Source: JBBIND01 sp037444075 (GTDB lineage Bacteria; Acidobacteriota; Terriglobia; Bryobacterales; Bryobacteraceae). Taken from it: 64,000 bases of DNA. Position numbers and translations under genes: made by a program. Positions 1 to 9,914 of this stretch are shown in pieces. Below the pieces are notes generated by a model. It saw nothing but the letters and a program-made list of their open reading frames with translations. It did not search any database and was not told where the DNA came from. Each line of letters begins with the position of its first letter. Position 1 is the stretch's first letter. The DNA lies in contig JBBIND010000008.1 in the NCBI GenBank assembly GCA_037444075.1, positions 1 to 64,000 of the forward strand, in the 5' to 3' direction.

Positions 1-1761
1 CAATCCCTGGTGAACACGGCGGACACCGCCTACGCCATGTTCAGCCTGGCGGAACGTCTCGAAGCGCGGAACGAGGACCCGGTCCTGCTGGCCAAACTCG
101 TCGAGGAGGCCAGATGGGGGCTGGACTGGATTCTGAAGACCATCTTCGAAGACAATTTCCGCCCTGGTTTCTGCGTGATGGACCGTTGGACAAACGGCAT
201 CATCGGGGACGTGGACGACATGGTCTGCAAGGCCAGCAGCAGCCCCGCTTCGAGCCTGTCGGCCGCGGCGGTGGAAGCGATCGCCGCGCGCGTGTTGAAG
301 AACTCCAATCCCACGCTCGCGGGCTACGCCTTGAAGGCCGCCATTCGTGACTGGGAGTTCGGCTTGAAGACGATGGAAACGCAGCAGCGCGGTTCCACAA
401 CCGACCTGACGGGCCGCGCCATCCTCGCCGGGCTGGAGCTATGGCAGGCGACCGGAGACCGGAGATACGCCAACAGCGCCACTAAGCTGGCGCAGACTAT
501 CCTGGACTCGCAGCAGCGCAGCTTCCTGCCGGACATGACCTATCCGCTGGCGGGCTACTTCTACACAGGTCCTGACAGGAAACGAATACTGCGCTATTCC
601 CACAACAGCTCCGAAGCGGCGCCGGTGGTCGCCCTGACGCGCTTGTGCGAACTCTTTCCCAACCACGCCGACTGGATGAAGTGGTATTCCGCCGTGACCC
701 TTTACTCGGACTATTTCCAGAAAGCCATGGCGCAGTTCACCCAGCCCTACGGCATGCTGGCGAATTCCGTGTATCACGACGAAGAGTACAAGGAAGCCCG
801 TGGCGGCGGCAGGGGCGCAACCCCGGAAGCCTTCCGCGAACAGGTGTTGAACGGAGTGAAGGTCGGGCCGCATCACTACGTCAGGTTGTTTCCGGTGTGG
901 TTCGAGTTCCGTGGCAACCATGGCACCATCCTCAGCCAGGCGAAAGGAATCTCGGCAGCCGCTCATCTGCGCGGCAACTTCGAACTCAATTCGCTCGCTC
1001 AACAGCAACTGCAATGGGTGATGGGCCGCAATCCATTCGTGCAGAGCACGATGTGGGGCGAAGGTTATGACTACCCGCCGCAATACACGGCCATGTCCGG
1101 AGATATTGTCGGCGCGCTTCCGGTGGGAATACAGACGCGCGGCAACACCGATCTGCCGTATTGGCCAGCAGAGAACTGTCACAACTGGAAGGAAGTATGG
1201 GTGGTCCCGGTGGCGCGATGGTTCTGGCTGATGCGGGATCTGGCGGGTCCGGCGCTCGTCTCCGGCTTCGTGGCCGACGACAGTTCCCGAGAACCGGTAG
1301 CTTTTCGTGAGCTCACCACTGGCGCGGTTACGCACCTGGATCCCGTCCCGGGCGCCTCCAGTTTCCGCGGCATGCTGCCGGAGGGCGAATACGAGGTGAC
1401 CAGCAATGGGTCAAAGAGGAGCATTACGCTTCTGCCCGGTGGGTCGTATGCCTTGGATTTCCGCCCCGGCAGGCACGTCGATCTCAGAGTGGAGAGCCAG
1501 ACTGCCGCGGACGGCAGAGTATCGCTGAAGGCAACTGTTCAGGGCTCCGGCAGGCACACGCTGACGGTCCGCACGGACAACCTGACCGTCACCCGGCCGG
1601 AGCGACTGCTCGACCTGAAGCCCGGCGCCGTGCAGACCGTGGTCTGGGAAGGCAAGCCGAACGAACCGAACGCCCCTTGGGTGGCGGTGCTTGTCCCGGA
1701 CAACGATCTGACGCAGCGGAAAGAAGCATCCGGCGCGGCAGCGTTGCAGAGGAAGCGATAA
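1..1761 (+). CDS. Glycoside hydrolase family 9-like (six-hairpin) glycosidase, 5'-truncated by window edge
   Basis: The reading frame is open from base 1 and the first available start (GTG at 10) lies inside the domain, so the true start is upstream. The visible ~586 residues begin in an alpha/alpha-barrel of GH9 type. They include a paired-helix stretch with EEARWGLDWILK, a late GRNPFVQS motif like the conserved C-terminal GH9 loop, and NWKEVWVVP, which probably carries the acid Glu. After about residue 430 comes a ~150-residue Gly/Val-rich beta-sandwich-like tail. Members act on beta-glucans or related polysaccharides and are usually exported; the signal peptide would be in the missing part. 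Substrate cannot be read from sequence. It lies upstream of a TonB-dependent receptor, consistent with carbohydrate scavenging. The family call is by motif only. Confidence 0.7.
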   Translation, partial: QSLVNTADTAYAMFSLAERLEARNEDPVLLAKLVEEARWGLDWILKTIFEDNFRPGFCVMDRWTNGIIGDVDDMVCKASSSPASSLSAAAVEAIAARVLKNSNPTLAGYALKAAIRDWEFGLKTMETQQRGSTTDLTGRAILAGLELWQATGDRRYANSATKLAQTILDSQQRSFLPDMTYPLAGYFYTGPDRKRILRYSHNSSEAAPVVALTRLCELFPNHADWMKWYSAVTLYSDYFQKAMAQFTQPYGMLANSVYHDEEYKEARGGGRGATPEAFREQVLNGVKVGPHHYVRLFPVWFEFRGNHGTILSQAKGISAAAHLRGNFELNSLAQQQLQWVMGRNPFVQSTMWGEGYDYPPQYTAMSGDIVGALPVGIQTRGNTDLPYWPAENCHNWKEVWVVPVARWFWLMRDLAGPALVSGFVADDSSREPVAFRELTTGAVTHLDPVPGASSFRGMLPEGEYEVTSNGSKRSITLLPGGSYALDFRPGRHVDLRVESQTAADGRVSLKATVQGSGRHTLTVRTDNLTVTRPERLLDLKPGAVQTVVWEGKPNEPNAPWVAVLVPDNDLTQRKEASGAAALQRKR

Positions 1762-1952
1762 GCCGTCAACCACGGATATTTCCGAGAGTAATCACCGGGC
1801 GGCCTTCGGCGTGCGGTTGAGGGCCGGAGCGCGGACTCCGCTACACGGTTGGGTGCAGGGTGCGGATGGAAAGGAACGGGCAGGCGCTTACTGCGCCGAA
1901 GTCCGGCGCTTATGAGCCTCGGACCCGGCTTCATGAAGGTTTCATCTCTTTG

Positions 1953-2052
1953 NNNNNNNNNNNNNNNNNNNNNNNNNNNNNNNNNNNNNNNNNNNNNNNN
2001 NNNNNNNNNNNNNNNNNNNNNNNNNNNNNNNNNNNNNNNNNNNNNNNNNNNN
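1953..2052. other. Assembly gap (100 N) in the intergenic region 1762-2290
   Basis: Exactly 100 N lie between the GH9-like gene and the TonB receptor, which is a conventional scaffold gap of unknown true length. The flanks 1762-1952 and 2053-2290 hold no convincing gene. What can be seen is a -10-like hexamer at 2071 and an ordinary GC-rich leader before the receptor. A small gene could be hidden in the gap. Confidence 0.95.
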
Positions 2053-2070
2053 GCTGAATCAGGGTTGATA

Positions 2071-2076
2071 TATAAT
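2071..2076 (+). promoter_or_regulatory. Candidate -10 element (TATAAT) upstream of the TonB receptor
   Basis: A perfect TATAAT lies 214 bases before the receptor start. The matching -35 would fall at about 2048-2053, inside the N gap, so the promoter cannot be confirmed. A long 5' leader would follow. Confidence 0.4.
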
Positions 2077-2290
2077 CGGTCCGGGATAGTCTCAGCGGGC
2101 TCTGCGGGCCCGCTCATTTACAGGGAATAGTGTTTCGCCGGTGCTGCACACAACGTGTAGCGCTGGCGCCCGTCCTCGGCAGTGCCGGATGCCTCATGTG
2201 GCCGCGCGGATTCTCGAAAGCGCCCGGGCAGGCAGCAGAGCACAGGGGCTCTGGTGTGCCAGGGCTAAGCACAAGATGAGGGAGTAGGTT

Positions 2291-5200
2291 ATGCGACTCG
2301 GTGTTCACCTCTTGGCGGCTGTGCTGGCAGCCGCGGTTTCATTGCCCGTGTTCGGACAGGACACGCGCGGCACGATTTTCGGAGTAGTCTCCGACCCGCA
2401 GGGGGCGGTCATACCCGCCGCGCCTGTGGTCGTCACCAACGTCGACACGAACGCCATCAAGCGCACCGTGTCCAACGATACCGGCTACTACGAGGTGCCG
2501 CTGCTTGATCCGGGCAATTACGCCGTCTCAGTGGAGATGCCGGGATTCCGCAAGTTTGTGCGGAGCGGGCTCATCCTGAATGTCAACAGCCGTATTGGCA
2601 TTGACATTGCCATGCAGCTTGGCAGCCTTGGTGAGGTCGTTGAAGTGGTCGCCGAGGCGCCGCTGTTGGAAACGAGTACGGCATCGGCGGGGCGTGTGGT
2701 GGACAACCGCCAGATCATGGAACTGCCTTACTCCGACTTGAACCCGTACGTGCTGGCAGGGTTGGCGCCGGGGATGCAATGGACCGGCGCGCCGGATAAC
2801 AACCGTACGCTGTGGTCCGGCGGAGGCACGTCGGCGTTCAATACAGCGGGCGGCGTCGGGCAGAACGAATACACCATCGATGGTGTGCCGAACACCGGTT
2901 CGAACCGGCGCGTGGCCTTCATTGCGCCGACGGACGCGGTGGGCGAGTTCCGGCTGGAAACGGCGAATTTCGATGCGAGTTTCGGTCACACCTCGGGTGC
3001 TACCGTGAACCTCAGCACGAAATCCGGCACGAACCAACTCCACGGAACGATGTACAACCAGCACTAGCAGCAGCGCTGGAACGCCACGGCGCACTTCACC
3101 CGCCTGGCGTGGGAAGACGCCGTGCGCAAGGGCACTGAGTCGCCTGATTCCCAGAAGCAACAAACCGGCCGCTCCAACAGCCCTGGGGCAACCTTGGGCG
3201 GGCCGGTGGTGATACCGAAACTCTTCAACGGGCGCGACAAGCTGTTCTTCTTCTTCAATTACAGCGGTGTGTACCAGGACATGACGGACCAGCCCAGCCG
3301 GCTGCCGCGGACGGTGCCCAAGGAAGCCTGGCGCCAAGGCGATTTTTCAGACCTGCTGGCGTTGGACGCCACGCTGTATCAAATCTATGACCCGCGCTCA
3401 GCCCGGCTGTCGGGGACGCGCGTCGTGCGCACTCCCTTCCCGGGCAACCGGGGCATCCCGGTGCTGAACCCGATGTACAACTTCTACGAGAAGATCTACC
3501 CTCTGCCGAACAACGTACAAGGGCTCGTCACGCCGGAGGGCTTCAACAACTACTTCGCCGCGGCCATGCCGAAGATTGACCGCCACCATTCGTTGCTCAA
3601 CCGCGTTGACTGGGAAGTGACCTCCCGGCACAAGGTCTTCGGGCGGTGGTATTGGAACAATCGCAGCGCCGATACGAGCGACTGGACGTATGCCACAGTC
3701 CGCGGTCTCCATTCAAGCGGCACGAGCCGCATCAACAAAGCCGGGTCGGCGGATTGGGTGTGGACCCTGAACAGCGCCACGGTGTTGAACATCACCGGGG
3801 GGTATAACCGATTCATCGAATTCTCCAATGAACCTGGACCGCGGCGTTTCAAACCCTCGGAAGTCGGCCTGCCCGCCTACCTGGACGCGCGCGCCGGCGA
3901 CCATGCCGTTCTGCCGGTGATCAATTTCGACCGCATGCAGAGCGTGAGCTACGCCATCGCTCCGGTAACGCGAGCTTCCACGGCGACGCTGAAAGGACAA
4001 CTGCTGCACGTGCGCGGAAGCCACAGCCTGAAGATGGGATTCGACACGCGCCAATCCTACCGGGCTCGCGTGGGCGCCGGCAATTCCTCAGGCTTGTTCT
4101 CTTTCCGGAACACTTACACGAGGCTGGCTTCGGACACTACCACTGCTTCGAACCATGGTCTGGAGTGGGCGGCGTTCATGATGGGGCTTCCCACCACCGT
4201 TACGTTGGACACGAACGATGACTACTACCTGGTGAACCCCTACGCGTCGTTCTACTTCCAGGACGATTACCGCCTCACGAGCAGGCTGCGCTTGAACCTG
4301 GGCTTGCGCGTGGAGTTCGAGGGCGGCGCACGCGAGCGGTTCAATCGAGGGCTGGGCGGCGGCTTCTACTTCAACGACAAGTTGCCCATCACGGACCTTG
4401 TTCAGGCGGCCTATGCACGCAGTCCGATCGCCGAGTTAGCGGCGGCGGATTTCAAGGTGATGGGGGGCACTCGTTACCTCGGGCAGGACGCGCCCAACAC
4501 GATTAGCCGGGGGACAGCCAACGTGCTGCCGCGTCTGGGCGCCGTCTTCCAACTGGACAAGCAGACCGTTGTGCGCGGCGGCTACGGCTGGTTCTACGAC
4601 ACGACGAACGTCACCAACTTCGAGATCAATCAGTGGGGCTACAGCCAAGCGACCGTCACCCAGATGAGCCTGGACAACGGACTGAGCTTCGTCACCTCAC
4701 TGGCGGATCCGTTCCCGGTGAGGGCGGACGGCACGCGGTTCGACGAGCCGCTCAAGAATCGCCTGGGCAATATGGCCCGCGCAGGATTGACCTGGGACTT
4801 CTTCGATCCCAATTGGAAGGCACAGTTCCAGCAGAGATACCGCATCGGAGTACAGAGGCAGTTAGGAACGAACCTGGTGGTGGAAGCAGCTTACGCTGGC
4901 TCCTACAGCCAGACGAACATCTCCCGGCGGCTGGACGTCCTGCCGGCGAAGTTCTGGGCCACCGGGATGGTGCGCGACAACGCCCTGGAAACGCTGATGA
5001 ACGCCACGGTCACCAATCCGTTCCGTTTCACCAATCTGACCGCGCTGCAGACTTCCGACCCGGTTCTGTTCAACTACCTGCGCAACCAGGGCCGGTTTTC
5101 CGGCACCACCGTGCGCCGGCAGGAATTGCTGCGTCCCTATTCCCATTTGACGCGCCTGCAGAACACCACCTCGCCGGACGGACGCGTGCGCTACAACGCG

Positions 5201-5890
5201 CTGGAAGTGCAGTTGGAGAAACGGTTCAGCCGCGGCTTCATGTTCAACGTGATGTACACATTCGCGGATAGCGACACGCGGGACTTCTTCGCCAACGAAT
5301 TCGACGCGTTGCCGAGTTGGAGGCCGAACAACAGCACGATGCCTCATCGCACGGTGGTGACGGCGATTTACGAGTTGCCGTTCGGGACCGGGAAGGCATT
5401 GCTCACGTCCGGCGTGCTGAAACACCTGCTGGGCGGCTGGCAGTTGAGCGGCGTTTACCAGGTTCAATCCGGACCCGCGACATCCTGGGGGAATGAGTTT
5501 TACTACGGCGAACTGGCGGACATCGGCAAGGCGTTCAATTCCGCGGGCGCGCGCAGCGGGGCCATCCATCAGTGGTTTGATCCCGCCGTTCCGTTTGAGA
5601 AGGACAGCGCCAAGCGGCCAGGCACTTATCACGTTCGAGTGTTCCCGGATCGCCTGGATAGCCTGCGGTCTGACGGAATCAAGAATCTGGACTTGAAGTT
5701 TTTGCGGAGCTTCAACGTGGCGGGGGATGGACGGCTGAGAGCGCAACTCAGCCTGGATGCGCTCAACGCCATCAACCACACCAACTTCGCAGCGCCGAAC
5801 GTGAATCCGCGCGACCGCAATTTCGGGCGCGTTACGAGTCAGCGCGGACTGTCCCGTGTGATTCAGGCGAATCTGCGGTTCGTCTTCTGA
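2291..5890 (+). pseudogene. Oar-like TonB-dependent receptor with carboxypeptidase-regulatory-like domain, interrupted by one in-frame TAG
   Basis: Two open segments in the same frame (2291-3067 and 3068-5890) form one protein of about 1,199 residues split by a TAG at 3065-3067 (codon 259). Start: ATG at 2291, then a signal peptide ending near FGQ. Residues ~25-110 are a CarboxypepD_reg-like domain (GTIFGVVSDPQGAVIPAA). Residues ~120-250 are a TonB plug, and the rest is a long outer-membrane beta-barrel ending in aromatic LRFVF. The context NQH*QQRWN suggests TGG (Trp) changed to TAG, and nothing else in the gene looks damaged. Length is normal for acidobacterial Oar-type receptors, which are thought to import large glycans or peptides. 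It may be a recent pseudogene, a sequencing or assembly error, or a suppressed stop. If real, the product truncates in the plug and the receptor is lost. Confidence 0.85.
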
Positions 5891-6118
5891 CGGGCAGGGA
5901 CGGCGTCTGAAATCCACACAACGGGTGTGCGGAGTTCGTACGCGCGTCAGCCGCGGCGGTTGACTATCTGGTTGGACTTGAAGGCCGTTTATTTTGGCAA
6001 AGCACGTGCTGCGCTCACCATGAGGCGCACGCACGCGAAGCGTGCGAATCGGCGCGCCGCCGGGCCGCGATGGCGGAGGAGGTTATCGCCGCGGCTGTTC
6101 GAGGAGGAAACGAAGACT

Positions 6119-7213
6119 ATGCCAATTCGCTTACTGACGCCCTTCGTGATGCTGGTGCTGTTGGCTTGTGGGGCGGTATCCGTGGTGAACGATACCGGCT
6201 TCACAGTGGCTACCGAACCGGTCACCAATGATCCTGACGATCCCGCGATATGGGTCCATCCAACCGATCCTTCAAAGAGTTTGATTCTGGGGACCAACAA
6301 GGTGCGCGCCCCTGAGGGCGGACTGTGGGTATACGGGCTGGACGGGAAGACAAAACAGGTCATCAAGAATCTGGACCGGCCGAACAACGTCGATGTCGCT
6401 CACGGTTTGCCTTTGGGTGGCAAGCGTGTCGATATCGCCGTGGTTACCGAGCGGCTGAAGCAGCGGTTGCTCGTGTACGGTATCGACGCCGCCACAGGAG
6501 AACTGGCGGACATCGGCTCAGGCGGTGGCATCGCTGTTTTTGCCGGAGAACAGGGCGAAGCAGCCGCGCCCATGGGGGTAGCGCTCTACCGGCGCCCCAA
6601 AGACGGAGCCATCTTTGCCATCGTGGGGCGCAAGACGGGACCGGCGAAAGGCTACCTGTGGCAGTACCGGTTGACGGACGATGGCGCGGGCAAGGTGAAA
6701 GGCGAAAAGGTGCGCGAGTTCGGCCATTTCAGCGGCTCCGGTGAGATTGAGGCCATTGGCGTAGATCACGAACTGGGCTACGTGTATTTTGCCGACGAAG
6801 GTTTCGGCATCCGCAAATGGCACGCCGACCCGGACCATCCCCAAGCCGGAACGGAGCTGGCAGTATTGGGGCGCGAAGGGTTCCGGGGCGACCGGGAAGG
6901 GATCGCCGTCTATGCGCGCAAGGACGGTACCGGCTACATCGTTTGCGCGGACCAACTGGAAGGCTCCAGCGAGTTCCGCATCTACCGCCGGGAAGGCGCG
7001 CCGGGCAACCCGCACGACCATTCCGAGGTTTTGAAAGTCGTCCGTGGCGGAGCCGACTCAACTGACGGACTCGAAGTGCTGTCCACCCCCCTGGGCTCGC
7101 GCTTTCCGAACGGACTGCTTGTCGCGATGAACAGCGCCAGCAAGAACTTCCTGCTTTTTGACTGGCGTGATGTGGCGGGCGCGGGGGAAGTGAAGCTACA
7201 TACGACGCGCTGA
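6119..7213 (+). CDS. Beta-propeller phytase-like secreted protein (3-phytase family)
   Basis: The product is 364 residues. The ATG at 6119 is chosen because a strong GAGGAGG Shine-Dalgarno precedes it and a signal peptide (hydrophobic MLVLLACGAVS) follows; the frame is open further upstream but that part looks non-coding. The mature protein shows beta-propeller phytase hallmarks: DPDDPAIWVHP near the N-terminus, RPNNVDV, and ADEGFGIRKW, matching Ca-binding and catalytic stretches rich in Asp/Glu of family BPP enzymes. These hydrolyse phytate (inositol hexakisphosphate) in a calcium-dependent way outside the cell or in the periplasm, releasing phosphate. It follows the broken TonB receptor by 228 bases of intergenic sequence in which I see no clear promoter. 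Confidence 0.82.
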   Translation: MPIRLLTPFVMLVLLACGAVSVVNDTGFTVATEPVTNDPDDPAIWVHPTDPSKSLILGTNKVRAPEGGLWVYGLDGKTKQVIKNLDRPNNVDVAHGLPLGGKRVDIAVVTERLKQRLLVYGIDAATGELADIGSGGGIAVFAGEQGEAAAPMGVALYRRPKDGAIFAIVGRKTGPAKGYLWQYRLTDDGAGKVKGEKVREFGHFSGSGEIEAIGVDHELGYVYFADEGFGIRKWHADPDHPQAGTELAVLGREGFRGDREGIAVYARKDGTGYIVCADQLEGSSEFRIYRREGAPGNPHDHSEVLKVVRGGADSTDGLEVLSTPLGSRFPNGLLVAMNSASKNFLLFDWRDVAGAGEVKLHTTR

Positions 7214-7459
7214 AGCCGGCGCCACCGCACGCGGGCGGCTGAGGGGCTACTGAGGAAGGCTTTTTCAACAGTCTCCTTAGCCGTTCACGACTGAACCTGC
7301 CATTTTTTCCGTTGTATTCTCATTCGGTTAGCGGTCATCCTCCCGCCAGCAGACATGGCATGGGGTAGCCTGTGGGCGGACCTGGTCTCCTGCCAGCGCA
7401 TCCGCGCGAGGGGGCCCGTCTCTTGCAGCGCTCCACCATTGCTGATAATCTGCTGCCCA

Positions 7460-9820
7460 ATGAAGCCTACAAGATTACTGCTCATCTTCGTGCTGGCCGG
7501 CTTGACGTGTAGCTCGGCTGAGTTGGATAGTTATGTGCTCGTGCGCGGTGGGGTGCTGCCGGACAATCCGCAGATACGCGTGGATGATTTCGAGATTCTG
7601 GCGCAGCCCGTGACCAACCGGCAATACAAGCTGTTTGTCGATGCCGCCGGCCACGCGCCTCCCCAGCATTGGCAGGGCGGCCGCATCCCCGCAGGTTGGG
7701 AAAACCACCCCGTGATCTTCGTCAACCGGTTTGACGTTGAGGCGTACCTGAAGTGGCTCAGCCGGAGGGACAAGCGCGTCTACCGGCTGCCCACACGAGC
7801 GGAATTCGAATACGCCGCGCGCGCCGGTGTGGCCGGCGCCACTTACGCTTGGGGAAATGCCAGCCCGCAGGGGAAGGTCAACTACGACGAGTCCGGGAAC
7901 CGCGCCATTCACCAATGGCGTGAGCATCTTCAGGCGGTGCGGCGTCAGCCTGCGAATCCCTGGGGTCTATTTGACATGGCGGGCAACGTCTTCCAGATGG
8001 TGGACAGCTATCCGGACCTGGCCACGATGAGTTTCACTTACCGCGTGGAGAACCTCAATGAGCGCGAGTCCGGCGTCGCGGGCGGTTCCTGGGCGCGAGC
8101 GGAGTACTTCCTGCGCAACGGTGTTTTCGGAGGCGTTTCCGCAGGGATTCGGAGACCGGACCTGGGTTTCCGTCCGGTGCGCGAGCCAGCCGGATCGACG
8201 CACTTCCGGCGGCAGAACCGCCGGTTGGTGGCCGCTCCTGCCGGCGGAGGTCCCGTTTATCTGGGCTGGCAACTGTTGCCCGAAGATGCTCCGGCCACGG
8301 GATTTCATGTTTACCGGTCCTTGCGGCGTGACGCTGCCGGGATACGCATCAGCAGTCAGCCCGTTACGGACTCGACAAACTACGTGGACCGCGAAGCGCC
8401 TTCCTCGGGGCGGATTTACTATCGTGTGCGGCCCGTCAGTGCGGACGGCAAGGAAGGACCACCGAGCGAATGGTCCGGTGTCGCCGCTGGCGCCACGCGC
8501 AGCGGATTGATCGCCGTTTTTGAGCCCGGGGTCAGGCAGGGCGGCTTTCTGCCCGTTTTCGGTGACCTGGACGGAGATGGCGCGCTCGATGCGGTTCTCA
8601 AACTCGACAACGGCATTCGCGAGATGTCCCGTGATCCCGGGGTGCCGGTGGAACTGGAAGCCGTGACGAGCTACGGCAAGTCGATATGGCGCCGGCCGCT
8701 GGTCAATCACGACCAGTGCTTCGGCAACTCGAACAACGTTCCCGTCAACGTGTATGACCTGGATGGCGACGGCAAAGCCGAAGTGATTGTCCGTTTGCAG
8801 GATGACAACACGGTCTACCTGGCGGTGCTGGATGGGATGACCGGCAAAGTGCTCCGGCAGACGCCGTGGACGGCGATGGTTTCCGATTTCGCCCGCTCCT
8901 CGACGCGCATACACATGTCGATTGCGTACCTCGATGGCAAGCGCCCGGCGATCATCACGCAGACGGGTCTGTACGAAAACGAGATCATCGACGCCTACGA
9001 TGCCAGCCTGAAGAAGCTGTGGACCTACCGGAGCATGGGGGAGACCAGCGGCAGCGGCTCCCATCACGTCGACATAGCCGACGTGGATGGCGATGGAGTG
9101 GATGAAGTGTTCAACGGGACCATGCTGCTCAACGCCGATGGAACCTTGCGCTGGTCCATCTACAGGGACCATCCCGACATCGTTTCCGTGAACCGCATTC
9201 TGCCAGGCACGCGTGAAAGGCAGGTCTACTACGTGGTGGAGAGCAACCTGCACGCGGGCGTGTACGTGGTGGATGCCAAGACCGGAAAGATGCACTGGAA
9301 AGTAAATCGGGAGGATGATCCGCGCTGGGTGCACGGACATACGGGCTGGGCCAGCGACATCTGGGAAGGTTCGCCCGGGATTGAGTTGATGGCCAATCGC
9401 GATGGGCACACGGCCAAAGACCTGGTGTTGTTTTCCGCCGAAGGCCGCATTCTGATGAACCCCTTTCCCACGGGCTGGCGTCCGGTGAATTGGACGGGCG
9501 GGCGCGTGCGGGACCTGATCTCCGGTGATGGACGGCGCCTTGGCCGTTTTGACGGTAAGGGCGTGATGGCGCTGGATACGCCCGCACCGAACGAATCGGG
9601 TGGCAGCTGCCGCATGGTGGCGGATATCGCCGGTGATTTTCGCGACGAGGTGGTCTGCGAGGGCAAGACACAGCAAGGCGCGCCGGCGCTGTTTGTCTAC
9701 ACGAACATGGAGCCGATCTCCCGCCGCGAAGTGACGCGCACCGGCAAACGGGAATACCGCTTGTGGATGGCGCGCAACATGGGCGGCGGTTACGCATCTT
9801 ATTACGAGTGGGAACCCTGA
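7460..9820 (+). CDS. Secreted fusion: FGE/SUMF1-like domain + fibronectin III-like + PL11-like rhamnogalacturonan lyase domain
   Basis: The product is 786 residues. Start ATG at 7460 gives a signal peptide (LLLIFVLAGLTCSSA); the frame stays open upstream to 7355. Residues ~25-245 are formylglycine-generating-enzyme-like (RLPTRAEFEYAARAG, WGLFDMAGNVFQMV, VAGGSWARAE, DLGFRPVRE), but I see no Cys pair where FGE has its catalytic cysteines, so this part is probably a binding rather than oxidising domain. Residues ~270-350 look like a fibronectin III repeat. Residues ~365-786 are rich in Ca-binding FG-GAP-type loops (GDLDGDGALD, YDLDGDGKAEV, ADVDGDGVDEV) with the order seen in family 11 rhamnogalacturonan lyases. 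A role in pectin backbone cleavage is inferred. The fusion is unusual; see findings. Confidence 0.72.
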   Translation: MKPTRLLLIFVLAGLTCSSAELDSYVLVRGGVLPDNPQIRVDDFEILAQPVTNRQYKLFVDAAGHAPPQHWQGGRIPAGWENHPVIFVNRFDVEAYLKWLSRRDKRVYRLPTRAEFEYAARAGVAGATYAWGNASPQGKVNYDESGNRAIHQWREHLQAVRRQPANPWGLFDMAGNVFQMVDSYPDLATMSFTYRVENLNERESGVAGGSWARAEYFLRNGVFGGVSAGIRRPDLGFRPVREPAGSTHFRRQNRRLVAAPAGGGPVYLGWQLLPEDAPATGFHVYRSLRRDAAGIRISSQPVTDSTNYVDREAPSSGRIYYRVRPVSADGKEGPPSEWSGVAAGATRSGLIAVFEPGVRQGGFLPVFGDLDGDGALDAVLKLDNGIREMSRDPGVPVELEAVTSYGKSIWRRPLVNHDQCFGNSNNVPVNVYDLDGDGKAEVIVRLQDDNTVYLAVLDGMTGKVLRQTPWTAMVSDFARSSTRIHMSIAYLDGKRPAIITQTGLYENEIIDAYDASLKKLWTYRSMGETSGSGSHHVDIADVDGDGVDEVFNGTMLLNADGTLRWSIYRDHPDIVSVNRILPGTRERQVYYVVESNLHAGVYVVDAKTGKMHWKVNREDDPRWVHGHTGWASDIWEGSPGIELMANRDGHTAKDLVLFSAEGRILMNPFPTGWRPVNWTGGRVRDLISGDGRRLGRFDGKGVMALDTPAPNESGGSCRMVADIAGDFRDEVVCEGKTQQGAPALFVYTNMEPISRREVTRTGKREYRLWMARNMGGGYASYYEWEP

Positions 9821-9914
9821 GATTACGGGCTGACAGTCCTTCGAACTACCGGCAACTCCTGCCAGGGACTTCGGCGCGCCCGATGATTTCGAGCGGTTCC
9901 CGAAGGAGCTCTGC

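Noticed and set aside
3065..3067. TAG in the TonB receptor read as pyrrolysine or programmed readthrough
   Set aside because: No pyl genes or readthrough context are visible, and the protein family has Trp-type context there; mutation or sequence error is simpler.
7214..7459. Imperfect inverted repeat around GGCTACTGAGG...CCTTAGCC as a terminator or IS end
   Set aside because: The arms pair poorly and there is no T run or transposase nearby.
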